Shown here: positions 6,963 through 15,283 of the stretch, one piece after another
Numbering within the stretch: the first letter of the stretch is position 1
Layout: every line of letters starts with the position of its first letter
From: Alphaproteobacteria bacterium UBA3307
Lineage (GTDB): Bacteria > Pseudomonadota > Alphaproteobacteria > RF32 > CAG-239
Assembly: GCA_002361365.1 (NCBI GenBank)
Contig: DEST01000099.1
Location: forward strand, 1 to 47,462
DNA length: 47,462 nucleotides
Reading direction: 5' to 3'
Position numbers and translations under genes: made by a program
Notes under the pieces: model-generated
The model's database searches: none
What the model was told of the DNA's origin: nothing
Seen by the model: only the letters and a program-made list of their open reading frames with translations

Positions 6963-7709
6963 TTATAAACCGCACAAAATCGCAATTCCGCAAGCCATAA
7001 TAGTAGCACCGGCAAGCTCGTGTGCATATGCTTCAAGTTTTTTGAACCGCAGAGCTTCCAAACCTAAATAGCCGCAGGTTACTGCTACTAACATTGTTGC
7101 TATGGTGGCAATCGAAAAAATTATGGTAGAACTGACAACAGCAGAAATTCCCATAACACTCGATGCCGTCAAAATCGGCAATAATGCTTCACACGGACCT
7201 AAAACAAAAATAATAAACATCACCCAAACGGTTATGTTTTTGTCTTGCAAGTCTTTACCTCCATGCTCCAAAAGACCGTGATGATGTGCTTTGCCCGTGT
7301 GATGCAGCCATCTGTGGCGCAGTGCCCATAACAAATACGCACCGCCCAAACCAATCAGTGCATAAGCCGATACATCGGAGCGATTGTCTTCAATCCATGC
7401 AAATTGACTGTCCGTGAGCCAATGCGACAAATAAACAAAGCCGAGCGCAATTATGAGCGCGCTGCCGATGTGTCCAAGTCCGCAGATAAAAGTCCAGAAC
7501 AGGGTTTTTTTCAGTGAAAAATCTCGGCTTTTTGCAATGGCAATAAACGGCAGATAATGGTCAGGACCGGTAATTGTATGGATAACGGCAGTCAAAAATG
7601 CCGCCCACCACAACGCCGTTAATGTAATCTGTGCAGTGGAATTTTCCGCTGCCCACGCCGAAGATGCTGCAACCAACATCATAATAGTTAAAACAGTAAT
7701 TTTTTTCAT
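6963..7709 (-). CDS. Nickel/cobalt permease-like membrane protein (UreH/NicO type)
   Basis: A 248-residue polytopic membrane protein with an N-terminal signal-like segment ending in SAWAAE and about six further hydrophobic helices. Near residue 46 the motif HTITGPDHYLPF resembles the H-x4-DH signature of UreH/RcnA/NicO nickel and cobalt transporters. A second helix has GLGHIGSALI, and a His-rich loop (RHRWLHHTGKAHHHGLLEHGG) lies near the middle. The start at 7709 has AGGAG about 9 nt upstream, and an earlier in-frame ATG lacks one. It lies just downstream of larE on the same strand, so nickel uptake for the LarC insertion step is the natural role. The direction of transport is not proven by sequence. 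Confidence 0.75.
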   Translation of the reverse strand: MKKITVLTIMMLVAASSAWAAENSTAQITLTALWWAAFLTAVIHTITGPDHYLPFIAIAKSRDFSLKKTLFWTFICGLGHIGSALIIALGFVYLSHWLTDSQFAWIEDNRSDVSAYALIGLGGAYLLWALRHRWLHHTGKAHHHGLLEHGGKDLQDKNITVWVMFIIFVLGPCEALLPILTASSVMGISAVVSSTIIFSIATIATMLVAVTCGYLGLEALRFKKLEAYAHELAGATIMACGIAILCGL

Positions 7710-7749
7710 AAAGTTTTCTCCTTTATTTTTGTTACACATAATAATTTTT

Positions 7750-8568
7750 CTAATTCTTCTTTTTCAAAACCGTTTCATTCATCGAACCGGAGCGAAAGCC
7801 TTGCAAATCAAGCGTGATATAGCTAAAACCTAAATCTTTGAACTTAGCGTATATTTTATCTCGATTGTTCATAACCTTAGCTAAATCTTCCGGTAAAACT
7901 TCAATCCGCGCCAAAAGTCCGTGAATGCGTACCCGCAGTTGTTTAAACCCCAAATCGAATAAAAATTGTTCGGCTTTTTCTACCATTTTCAGCTTTTCTG
8001 CGGTAATGTTTTCGCCATAAACAAAGCGCGAAGCCAAGCAGGCAAATGACGGCTTATTCCACGTTTTAAGCCCTGTTTGTGCGGATAAATTCCGAATGTC
8101 TTGCTTAGTCATTTTGGCATAGCGAAGCGGACTTTTTATGCCGAGTTCCGCAATAGCCTTCATTCCGGGGCGATAATCGCTCATATCGTCAATATTAGAC
8201 CCTTCGCAAACGTATTTAATGCTGTTTTCGGCGGCAATTTTTTTTATTTCGCCGAATAATGCGTATTTGCAGAGATAGCAGCGATTTTTCGGGTTTTGCG
8301 CTACACCGTCGATTTTTAATACATCAACCGGCAAAATAACTTGTTTTATTTTTCGCTGCGCACAAAAATCTGCCGCCTCCGCTTTCTCACGCTCGGGAAT
8401 AAAATCAGAAACCACTGTTACGGCCAAAACCTTGTCTTGCGGCAAAACAGAGGCAGCAACAGCCAGCATAAACGTAGAATCGACACCGCCGGAAAAAGCT
8501 ACGGCAACCGAGCCGAGTTCTTTGAAATAACTCTTTAATTTTTCAAGTTTTTTCTGCAAATCGTTCAT
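7750..8568 (-). CDS. larE: LarE, sulfur transferase for nickel-pincer nucleotide synthesis
   Basis: LarE adenylates the carboxylates of pyridinium-3,5-biscarboxylic acid mononucleotide and replaces them with thiocarboxylates. The 272-residue protein has the PP-loop AFSGGVDST at 24-32 for ATP. Cys177 in FACLASRF matches the sulfur-donating Cys176 of the Lactiplantibacillus enzyme. Cys97 and Cys100 (RCYLCK) add a C-x2-C pair. Together with Cys177 these could hold an iron-sulfur cluster, as reported for Thermotoga LarE, which would make sulfur transfer catalytic rather than sacrificial. The start codon overlaps the larC stop, so translation is coupled. Confidence 0.93.
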   Translation of the reverse strand: MNDLQKKLEKLKSYFKELGSVAVAFSGGVDSTFMLAVAASVLPQDKVLAVTVVSDFIPEREKAEAADFCAQRKIKQVILPVDVLKIDGVAQNPKNRCYLCKYALFGEIKKIAAENSIKYVCEGSNIDDMSDYRPGMKAIAELGIKSPLRYAKMTKQDIRNLSAQTGLKTWNKPSFACLASRFVYGENITAEKLKMVEKAEQFLFDLGFKQLRVRIHGLLARIEVLPEDLAKVMNNRDKIYAKFKDLGFSYITLDLQGFRSGSMNETVLKKKN

Positions 8569-9815
8569 TATTTCATAAACTCTTTCATTGCCGTGTTTTG
8601 CGCTAAATTATAGACAAGTTGAAAATCTTTGCCGCTTGCTTCAGCCAGTTCTTTAACGCTCTCAAATTCCGGTTGACAACGTACGATGTCTTTATAAGTC
8701 GAAACTTTAACTTCAACTTTACCGAACGGCGTATTAACATTGATTTTTTGCCGTTGCATACACGTCCTGTCCACCGGATATTTGCGCAGACCGATGGTTG
8801 TGGTGTATTTCAAAACCGCATATTCTACCGCATCAAGTTTGTCTGTCGCAACAATCGCTCGCAAAATATAGGCCGGACGGTTTTTCTTCATATAGCACGG
8901 CTCATAATGCACATCATAAGCACCGGCTTCAAAGCATTTTTCCATTGCCAACCCCAGCATTTCCGCCGAGCAATCATCAATATTGCTTTCAACAACATAA
9001 ACCTCATCGTTGTCGACAGTGTCTTCTATTATCATGGTGCGTAAAAAGTTAGCGTGCCCAAAGTCGCGTTTTCCGAGGCCGATGCCGGACTTAAGAATTT
9101 TGTAATTTTTCGGCAGAGAATGTTGCGGATTTAGTGCCGACACAATGGCAATACCGGTTGGCGTCACCATTTCGCCTTTGTTGTCGGTTGAGCGCAGAAC
9201 GATACCGTGTGTTTCGGCAATATTTAAAACTGCCGGCACCGGCACCGGTAATTCGCCGTGCTGACATATAATTGTTCCGCTTCCTTCGCTCAATCCGGTA
9301 ACGATAACTTTATCAATGCCCAAGTCATCAAGCAGCACTGCTGCCGAGATAATGTCGACAATCGAATCAATCGCTCCCACTTCATGAAAATGCACTTCTT
9401 CCACCGGTACACCGTGTGCTTTGGCTTCTGCCTCAGCAACGATAAGAAAGATTTTTTTTGCCAATTCGCGTGATTTATCATTCATTTCCGCGCGCTCAAT
9501 AATCTCGTAAACATCGTGCAAATGACGATGTTCATGATGATGTTCGTGTTCGTGATGATGCCCATGCTCGTGTCCATGACGTTCATGATAATGCTCTTCG
9601 TGTGGCTCGTCATGATGGTGTAAATGCACATCAAAATCAAGTCCTGCTATGCTATAAGAGTTTTTGCGCTCAACATGATAATGAAAGCCGTCTAAGTGCA
9701 AGCTTTCGATGGCTTTATCCAATTTTTCGCGGTTTGCCCCCAAATCCAGCAAAGAAGCGACCGTCATATCGCCGGAAATACCGCAAGCACCTTCAAAGTA
9801 TAAGTATTTAGTCAT
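8568..9815 (-). CDS. larC: LarC, nickel insertion cyclometallase
   Basis: LarC uses CTP to insert nickel into the dithiocarboxylated pyridinium nucleotide and form the nickel-pincer cofactor. The 415-residue protein starts with the family signature YFEGACGISGDMTVASLLDLGA and carries EVHFHEVGAIDSIVDI in the first domain. A His-rich segment at about 65-102 (HHHDEPHEEHYHERHGHEHG and on) is typical of LarC and probably stores nickel. The two parts are in one frame here, unlike the frameshift-linked larC1/larC2 of Lactiplantibacillus. It overlaps larB by 8 bp and larE by 1 bp. Confidence 0.94.
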   Translation of the reverse strand: MTKYLYFEGACGISGDMTVASLLDLGANREKLDKAIESLHLDGFHYHVERKNSYSIAGLDFDVHLHHHDEPHEEHYHERHGHEHGHHHEHEHHHEHRHLHDVYEIIERAEMNDKSRELAKKIFLIVAEAEAKAHGVPVEEVHFHEVGAIDSIVDIISAAVLLDDLGIDKVIVTGLSEGSGTIICQHGELPVPVPAVLNIAETHGIVLRSTDNKGEMVTPTGIAIVSALNPQHSLPKNYKILKSGIGLGKRDFGHANFLRTMIIEDTVDNDEVYVVESNIDDCSAEMLGLAMEKCFEAGAYDVHYEPCYMKKNRPAYILRAIVATDKLDAVEYAVLKYTTTIGLRKYPVDRTCMQRQKINVNTPFGKVEVKVSTYKDIVRCQPEFESVKELAEASGKDFQLVYNLAQNTAMKEFMK

Positions 9816-10491
9816 TGTTTTTTCCTAACAAACGCAAAATTCGGCAGGCCTGAACTGCAGCACCGAAACCATTATCAATGTTGACAACCGAGATTCCTTC
9901 GGCACAGGAGTTAATCATGGTCAGCAGCGGAGCAAGTCCGCCGAAAGATGCCCCATATCCGACCGACGTCGGAACGGCAATCACCGGCGCTTTTACAAGT
10001 CCGGCAATAACGCTTGCCAACGCACCTTCCATACCGGCAACGGCAATAATTACATCAGCCGCACGGATTTCCTCAATTTTTGAAAGCAAACGATGCAAAC
10101 CGGTAATGCCGACATCATATTGCCGGCAGACTTGCGCACCGAAAAATTCCGCAACTTTTGCCGCTTCTTCTGCCACCGGTAAATCGGCAGTGCCGGCGGC
10201 ACAAATTGCTAATTTTCCGCATAATGACGATTTTTGAGATTCGCCGAGTGTCAGAATGTGCGACAGTTCATCATATTGCAAAGGTAAATTGCTGTTTTTA
10301 ACAAACTCATATTGTTCCGGAGAGCAGCGCGTGCCGACTACAGCAATATTTTTTTCTTGAAAAGTTTGCAGAATTTTCAGTAGTTGTTCCTTGGTTTTTC
10401 CGGCGCAATAAATTGTTTCCGGCTGACCGGTTCTTTCTTTGCGACTCAAGTCGAGTTTAGCAAAACCTATATCCGAATAAACGTCAGACAC
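9808..10491 (-). CDS. larB: LarB, nicotinate dinucleotide carboxylase/hydrolase
   Basis: LarB carboxylates nicotinic acid adenine dinucleotide at C5 and releases AMP, giving the two-carboxylate precursor of the nickel-pincer cofactor. The 227-residue protein has the PurE-like core with CAAGTADLPVAEEAA, GMEGALASVIAGL, and PVIAVPTSVGYGASFGGL followed by NIDNGFGAA. The N-terminus GFAKLDLSRKERTG is the usual LarB start region. The start is GTG at 10491 with GAAGGA about 9 nt before it, six bases after the stop of the reductase gene. It clearly belongs to the same transcript. Confidence 0.92.
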   Translation of the reverse strand: MSDVYSDIGFAKLDLSRKERTGQPETIYCAGKTKEQLLKILQTFQEKNIAVVGTRCSPEQYEFVKNSNLPLQYDELSHILTLGESQKSSLCGKLAICAAGTADLPVAEEAAKVAEFFGAQVCRQYDVGITGLHRLLSKIEEIRAADVIIAVAGMEGALASVIAGLVKAPVIAVPTSVGYGASFGGLAPLLTMINSCAEGISVVNIDNGFGAAVQACRILRLLGKNND

Positions 10492-10497
10492 TTAATT

Positions 10498-11736
10498 TTA
10501 TCCTTCAAATGTTTGGGCAATTTTAGTCATCCACTCGTTAATCACAATATGCTGCGGACAATGTTTTTCACAAGATTTGCAGTGCACGCATTGCGAGGCC
10601 TTGCCGGAATGAGTAATCAAATTGTTGTAGTATACCCGCTGAACTCTGAAAGGTTTGTCTTTTGAGTCTTGTTTTTCGGCATTATAAAGCGCAAACATAC
10701 TCGGAATATCAATTTTCATCGGGCAATGTTCAACGCAATAGCGGCAAGCCGTACACGGAATGGCAATCGCGGCATGAAGTTCTTTTATTGCTGCCTCAAT
10801 GGTTTTATTCTCCTCTGCGGTCAGCGGTTTGAAATTTTGCATATAGCTTGTGTTGTCTTCTAATTGTTCCATAGTGGTCATACCGCTCAAAACCGTGCGC
10901 ACTCCCGGCAGACTCGCGGCATAACGGATTGCCCACGAAGCAACCGACATATCAGGTTCGGCATCTTTGAAGATTTTTTCGACATTCTCCGGAACTTGTG
11001 CCAAACTGCCGCCTTTAACCGGTTCCATAACTACTACCGGCAAGTTGTATTTCTGCGCCACTTCATAGCATTTGCGCGATTGAATGGTCGGATTGTCCCA
11101 GTCGATATAGTTAATTTGCAACTGCACAAATTCAACCTCCGGATGTTCTTTTAAGATTTTTTCCAACAACTCGGCATTATCGTGGAAAGAAAAACCGATA
11201 TGTCTGATTTTGCCTTCCTTTTTCTTTTCAGCTATGAATTTAAACGGGTCATATTTTTCGACATTCGGCATAGTACCGGCATTAACATTATGAACAAGGT
11301 AATAGTCAAAATATTCAAGACCGGTTTTTTCAAGCTGTTTATTGAATATTTCTTCCATGTTTTCGGCACTTTTCACCATACCGATAGGCATTTTACTGGC
11401 AACGGTAAAGCTATCACGCGGTTTACGTTCAACCACGGCTTTGCGGATGGCAATTTCGCTTTCATAACCCATATACATCCAAGCCGTATCAAAATAAGTA
11501 AAACCGCGCTCCATAAATTTATCGACCATTTTATTTAATAGTTCATAGTCAATCGAAGTTTGGTCGTTCGGGTCTTTCAACGGCAGGCGCATAAATCCGA
11601 AACCGAGTTTGTTATTATTGTTGATTTGTTTTTTTACCGCGTCGGATACGGCAATACTTTCAGCCAATGTCAATTTAGGCAAGGATGCAAGCGCAAAAGC
11701 AGCGAGTGTACTCATTAAAAATTCGCGTCTGTTCAT
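10498..11736 (-). CDS. Tat-signal aldo/keto reductase with two 4Fe-4S motifs
   Basis: A 412-residue oxidoreductase. Residues 1-25 are a twin-arginine signal (MNRREFLMSTLAAFAL, then LAE), so it should be exported folded. The middle is an aldo/keto reductase barrel with GFGFMRLP, YFDTAWMYMGYESE (catalytic Asp and Tyr), KMPIG and YYLVHNV. The C-terminus has two ferredoxin clusters, CTACRYCVEHCP and CVHCKSCEKHCP. The substrate is unknown. It lies 75 bp downstream of tatC and 6 bp upstream of larB. Either it uses the same electron or cofactor pathway, or it is only a Tat client next to its transporter. AGGAG precedes the start. Confidence 0.88.
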   Translation of the reverse strand: MNRREFLMSTLAAFALASLPKLTLAESIAVSDAVKKQINNNNKLGFGFMRLPLKDPNDQTSIDYELLNKMVDKFMERGFTYFDTAWMYMGYESEIAIRKAVVERKPRDSFTVASKMPIGMVKSAENMEEIFNKQLEKTGLEYFDYYLVHNVNAGTMPNVEKYDPFKFIAEKKKEGKIRHIGFSFHDNAELLEKILKEHPEVEFVQLQINYIDWDNPTIQSRKCYEVAQKYNLPVVVMEPVKGGSLAQVPENVEKIFKDAEPDMSVASWAIRYAASLPGVRTVLSGMTTMEQLEDNTSYMQNFKPLTAEENKTIEAAIKELHAAIAIPCTACRYCVEHCPMKIDIPSMFALYNAEKQDSKDKPFRVQRVYYNNLITHSGKASQCVHCKSCEKHCPQHIVINEWMTKIAQTFEG

Positions 11737-11811
11737 AGCAATATTCTCCTATAAAAAATAAAAATCTATTTTAGATTAACATTTAGAGGTTACTATAAGT
11801 CAAATATTTTT

Positions 11812-12516
11812 TTATTTTTTTCCAAAGAATAAACCGATTTCAAACAGTCCGTATGTAGGCAAAGACAGCATAAGCTGGCTTACAATATCAGGCGGCGTAA
11901 GCAAAGCCGAAAGCACTAAAATTCCCAAAAATATATACGGGCGTTTGTGGCGCATAGTTTGGTATGTTACAATATTTGATTTTATCAGCGCATACGTTAT
12001 AAGCGGAAATTGAAACATCAATCCGAACACGATGGAGAGCCAGAGTGCTAACGTAATGAGATTAGAAATCCCAAACAACGGCCGGAGGTTATCGGTTACA
12101 AAACTCATACCGAAACGTATGACAAGCGGCAAAATAAAAAACAAACAGAACAATACCCCAATTATAAACAAGAAACTTGAGCTAAAAACCAGAGATTTTA
12201 TAAAGTACCGTTCGTTTTCATACAATGCCGGCGATACAAAATCCCATACCTGCTTGGCTATATACGGAAAACATATCAAAATATCAAGCACTAAAGCTGT
12301 TTTAAGCTGCAATATAAATACTTCCATCGGGGCATAAAAGTTAAGTGTTAGCGGTGTATTTTGCAACATTACTTTAATCAGTAAATTCATAAAATAAGGG
12401 GCAAACAAAAACATCGGCACCAACATAATTGCCAATGATGCAAAGCATTTAAGCAATGTTGCGCGAAGTGCTTCCAAATGTGAAATCAAAGTTTCTTCTT
12501 GTTCGGTATTTGGCAT
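11812..12516 (-). CDS. tatC: TatC, twin-arginine translocase receptor subunit
   Basis: TatC binds the twin-arginine signal and nucleates the translocation pore in the inner membrane. The 234-residue protein has six hydrophobic helices and the family marks HLEALR near the N-terminus, FYAPMEVF, and WDFVSPALYENER with the conserved Glu in the first cytoplasmic loop region. The late motif LTPPDIVSQ is also diagnostic. Its start overlaps the tatA stop by one base. A likely client, the reductase at 10498, is next on the same strand. Confidence 0.94.
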   Translation of the reverse strand: MPNTEQEETLISHLEALRATLLKCFASLAIMLVPMFLFAPYFMNLLIKVMLQNTPLTLNFYAPMEVFILQLKTALVLDILICFPYIAKQVWDFVSPALYENERYFIKSLVFSSSFLFIIGVLFCLFFILPLVIRFGMSFVTDNLRPLFGISNLITLALWLSIVFGLMFQFPLITYALIKSNIVTYQTMRHKRPYIFLGILVLSALLTPPDIVSQLMLSLPTYGLFEIGLFFGKK

Positions 12517-12827
12517 TAGGCTTTAGATTTTGCTTGAGTTTTATCGACTTTTTTAGCGGCCGCTTTTTTTACTGCGGTTTTTTTAGCAGTAGCCTTTTTT
12601 GGGGTTGCTGTTTTTGAAGTTGTTGATTTAGCAGTATTTTCAGCTTTTGCCGCCTTAGCAACTTCAGATTTGAACTCGCTGACTTCATTTTCTAAAGTTT
12701 CTTTGGCTTTTTGATATTCTCCCTGAGCTTTTCCCAAGGCACGTGCCAACTCGGGAATGCGTTTTCCGCCGAACAATAAAAGAGCAACAATCAAAATCAG
12801 TATAATTTCAGGTAAACCTAAAGACAT
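12516..12827 (-). CDS. tatA: TatA/E-type pore subunit of the twin-arginine translocase
   Basis: TatA forms the membrane-weakening oligomer used for transport of folded proteins. The 103-residue protein has the short N-terminal helix LPEIILILIVALLLFGG, the FG hinge, then the amphipathic helix KRIPELARALGKAQGEYQ. The tail from about residue 60 is a low-complexity Ala/Lys/Thr stretch. No tatB lies between tatA and tatC, so this may be a two-component TatAC system or tatB lies elsewhere. GGAGG stands 6-10 bases before the ATG. Confidence 0.9.
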   Translation of the reverse strand: MSLGLPEIILILIVALLLFGGKRIPELARALGKAQGEYQKAKETLENEVSEFKSEVAKAAKAENTAKSTTSKTATPKKATAKKTAVKKAAAKKVDKTQAKSKA

Positions 12828-12919
12828 ATTTTCCTCCTTTTTTATTTTTCAACGCTAAAGATAATGTAGTTTTTATTTTTTTGCAACTCGAAAAATTCCG
12901 GACGGGTAAAAAATAGCGC

Positions 12920-12948
12920 TTGCAATGTTAGCTTAAAGCGATTATAAA
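12920..12948 (+). promoter_or_regulatory. Predicted sigma70 promoter for ychF
   Basis: TTGCAA (12920-12925), 17-bp spacer, TATAAA (12943-12948), then a GGAG Shine-Dalgarno before the ATG at 12981. Confidence 0.65.
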
Positions 12949-12980
12949 GGTGACAATTTGAATATTAACGGAGAAAAAAT

Positions 12981-14090
12981 ATGGGATTTAATTGCGGAAT
13001 CGTCGGGTTGCCGAATGTCGGCAAATCAACACTTTTTAATGCGTTAACACAAACAATTGCGGCTCAGGCAGCAAATTTCCCGTTTTGCACGATTGAGCCG
13101 AATACCGGTCGCGTGGCAGTGCCGGATAAACGGCTTGATAAGTTGGTTGAGATGGTTCAGCCGAAAAATGTGGTGCCGACACAGCTTGAGTTTGTGGATA
13201 TTGCCGGTTTGGTTAAAGGCGCGTCAAAAGGGGAAGGCTTAGGTAACCAATTTTTGGCGAACATTCGCGAAACTGACGCAATTATCCATGTTTTACGCTG
13301 TTTTGAAGATGATAACATCACGCACGTTGAAGGCAACGTCAATCCGGTGCGTGATGCTGATATAGTCAAGACCGAACTGATGATTGCCGATTTGGAATCG
13401 CTTGAAAAACGTATTGATAATCTGCGTAAAAAAGCTAAGGCCGGCGACAAAGATGCTGCCGTCAATGTTAGAGTAATCGAGCCTATTATCGAGGCTTTGA
13501 AACAAGGAAAGCCGGCACGCTCGGCGGCTCCGGATGCGGCGGATAAAGAAGCGTATAAATGCTATAAAATGCTGCAATTACTGACTTCTAAGCCGGTTCT
13601 TTATGTGTGCAATGTGGATGAAAGCTCGGCGGCAAAGGGAAATGCGTTTTCTGCTGCGGTGGAAAAAATGGCTCAAGAAGAAGGCGCCGAAAGCGTGGTT
13701 ATCTCCGCCGAAATTGAGTCCGAAGTGGCTCAGCTTGAAAGTGAAGAAGAAAAAACAGAGTTTTTATCGGCTCTGGGGCTGGAAGAAACCGGTTTGGCCA
13801 AGATTATTCACGCCGGATACAATTTGCTCGGTTTACAAACATATTTTACGGCCGGTCCGAAAGAAGTGCGGGCGTGGACGTTTGTTAAGGGAATGAAAGC
13901 ACCGCAATGTGCCGGTATTATTCACTCCGATTTCGAACGCGGATTTATCAGGGCGGAAACGATTTCCTATGACGACTATGTTAAATTTGGCGGTGAACAA
14001 GGGTGCAGAGATGCCGGTAAAATTCGCTCGGAGGGTAAAGAATATCAAGTTCGCGATGGCGATTTGATGAACTTTTTGTTCAACGTATAG
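12981..14090 (+). CDS. ychF: YchF/OLA1 family ribosome-associated ATPase
   Basis: YchF is a universally conserved P-loop NTPase that prefers ATP, binds ribosomes and takes part in stress responses. The 369-residue protein has G1 GLPNVGKST at 9-17, G2 region NFPFCTIEPN, G3 DIAGLVKGASKGEGLGN, and the altered G4 NVDE that gives ATP preference. The coiled-coil region lies at about 130-165. The C-terminal TGS domain carries TFTAGPKEVRAWTF-type sequence (here TYFTAGPKEVRAW) and GEQGCRDAGKIRSEGKEY. Length and motifs are standard. It is a single-gene unit with its own promoter and terminator. Confidence 0.96.
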   Translation: MGFNCGIVGLPNVGKSTLFNALTQTIAAQAANFPFCTIEPNTGRVAVPDKRLDKLVEMVQPKNVVPTQLEFVDIAGLVKGASKGEGLGNQFLANIRETDAIIHVLRCFEDDNITHVEGNVNPVRDADIVKTELMIADLESLEKRIDNLRKKAKAGDKDAAVNVRVIEPIIEALKQGKPARSAAPDAADKEAYKCYKMLQLLTSKPVLYVCNVDESSAAKGNAFSAAVEKMAQEEGAESVVISAEIESEVAQLESEEEKTEFLSALGLEETGLAKIIHAGYNLLGLQTYFTAGPKEVRAWTFVKGMKAPQCAGIIHSDFERGFIRAETISYDDYVKFGGEQGCRDAGKIRSEGKEYQVRDGDLMNFLFNV

Positions 14091-14114
14091 CAAAAGATGG
14101 ATAGTTTTGATGGC

Positions 14115-14144
14115 AAAAAGAGGCACGAAAATGTGTCTTTTTTT
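14115..14144 (+). terminator. Terminator after ychF
   Basis: GGCAC and GTGTC (one G-U pair) flanked by AAAAAGA and TTTTTTT form a stem with a 6-nt loop, followed by a T run, 25 bases after the ychF stop. Confidence 0.65.
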
Positions 14145-14192
14145 GTGTTAAAAATTGTAGAAAATATTTTATGTAAGATTTTTGAAAAAAGA

Positions 14193-14220
14193 TTGACAAA
14201 TTTGTTGCAAATGGTAAAAT
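14193..14220 (+). promoter_or_regulatory. Predicted sigma70 promoter
   Basis: TTGACA (14193-14198), 16-bp spacer, TAAAAT (14215-14220). The leader to the ATG at 14280 is about 50 nt and has no Shine-Dalgarno. Confidence 0.65.
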
Positions 14221-14279
14221 GAACTCTACAGACAGAATATTTGATATATTATTTACTTATTTACAAAAACAAATTGCTT

Positions 14280-15152
14280 ATGGAAAAGTATTATTTGCAG
14301 TTTGAATCTGTTTCCAAAACATTTTTTGTGGCAGATTCGGTAATTAATTGCTTTATCAAGAAGGAGGTTATTCCTCAGATTGAGCTTACGGACGAGCAAT
14401 ATCATCGTCTGGGTTGTAAGGCTCCGACGATTTTGGCTCCTGTTGTGGGAATGTTAATGGGGCGTAGCGGTGATTGCTATACTAGTAGGTGGAATGAGGT
14501 TTCGGCTCTGGCTAAGACCGGTGTCAGAATCATCTTTTTAACCTGCCATCACTGCTCGGTTCAACTACAATGGTGCAAGGGGGTGTTGCTTCCTGATGGT
14601 GTGTTTGAAAAGCCAGAACGGTATTATGTAGGTGCAAAAAATTTCGGTGACTTTGCATCTATACAGCAAAAGGCTTATTGCGAGTGTGTTCGTCTGGCTC
14701 TGTATAGTCATTTGCCTATGTTAGGAATCGGCTCCGGAGCACAATTGATTGCCGCAGAGATTGGACTCAAGCTCTATCGTAGTTTTGACTGTGTGGAAAC
14801 TCCGATTGAGCATAATACTCGCAAATCTGAGGCCCATCGTCTGAATGTTTTTGCCAATACGCCCTTGGCGCAGATTTTTGATGGCGATAATCAGTTCTTT
14901 GTGAATTCTCATCATCACGAACTTTTGGCTCCTGTCCGCGTCCAGCGCGAGGAGTGGAGAAAGCATCATTGCACGGGAGAACTTCCGTTGGATATTTATG
15001 CTGAGGCTAATGATGGCACTCCCGAGGCTTGGGGGCTGGAATCCAGACACATTCTATGTGTGCAGTGGAATCCCGAAGATATGGTAGCAATCGGCAATGA
15101 AAAGATGCAACGTATCTATCAATGGCTTGCAGATGAAATCAACAATCGTTAA
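14280..15152 (+). CDS. Peptidase C26-like class I amidotransferase homologue lacking catalytic residues
   Basis: A 290-residue protein that aligns by eye with gamma-glutamyl-GABA hydrolases (PuuD) and related class I glutamine amidotransferase folds. LPMLGIGSGAQLIAAEIG matches the nucleophile elbow, FFVNSHHHELL matches the VNSLH block, and ILCVQWNPED matches the GVQWHPE block. The nucleophile Cys position is Gly151 and the catalytic His position is Asn264; only the Glu is kept. The oxyanion PGS is replaced by PDG. Hydrolysis is therefore not expected, and a binding or regulatory role is likelier. I chose ATG 14280; an earlier in-frame ATG at 14241 also lacks a Shine-Dalgarno. The gene stands alone between a promoter and a terminator. 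Confidence 0.8.
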   Translation: MEKYYLQFESVSKTFFVADSVINCFIKKEVIPQIELTDEQYHRLGCKAPTILAPVVGMLMGRSGDCYTSRWNEVSALAKTGVRIIFLTCHHCSVQLQWCKGVLLPDGVFEKPERYYVGAKNFGDFASIQQKAYCECVRLALYSHLPMLGIGSGAQLIAAEIGLKLYRSFDCVETPIEHNTRKSEAHRLNVFANTPLAQIFDGDNQFFVNSHHHELLAPVRVQREEWRKHHCTGELPLDIYAEANDGTPEAWGLESRHILCVQWNPEDMVAIGNEKMQRIYQWLADEINNR

Positions 15153-15165
15153 AATTTACGCTACT

Positions 15166-15202
15166 AAAAAGCCGTCGGTCATTTATGTCCGTCGGCTTTT
15201 TT
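15166..15202 (+). terminator. Terminator after the C26-like gene
   Basis: AAAAAGCCG and CGGCTTTTTT form the base of a stem with one internal mismatch, followed by a T run. Confidence 0.8.
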
Positions 15203-15283
15203 GCTGACTGATTGATTTTACTCTTTACAAATAAAATAAAATTACGCATTATACTATAAGATTATTATAGTTGGAGATAACAT

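Noticed and set aside
8619..9052. Plus-strand open frames opposite larC
   Set aside because: They mirror the larC codons, have no ribosome binding site, and give Cys- and Phe-rich sequences typical of antisense frames.
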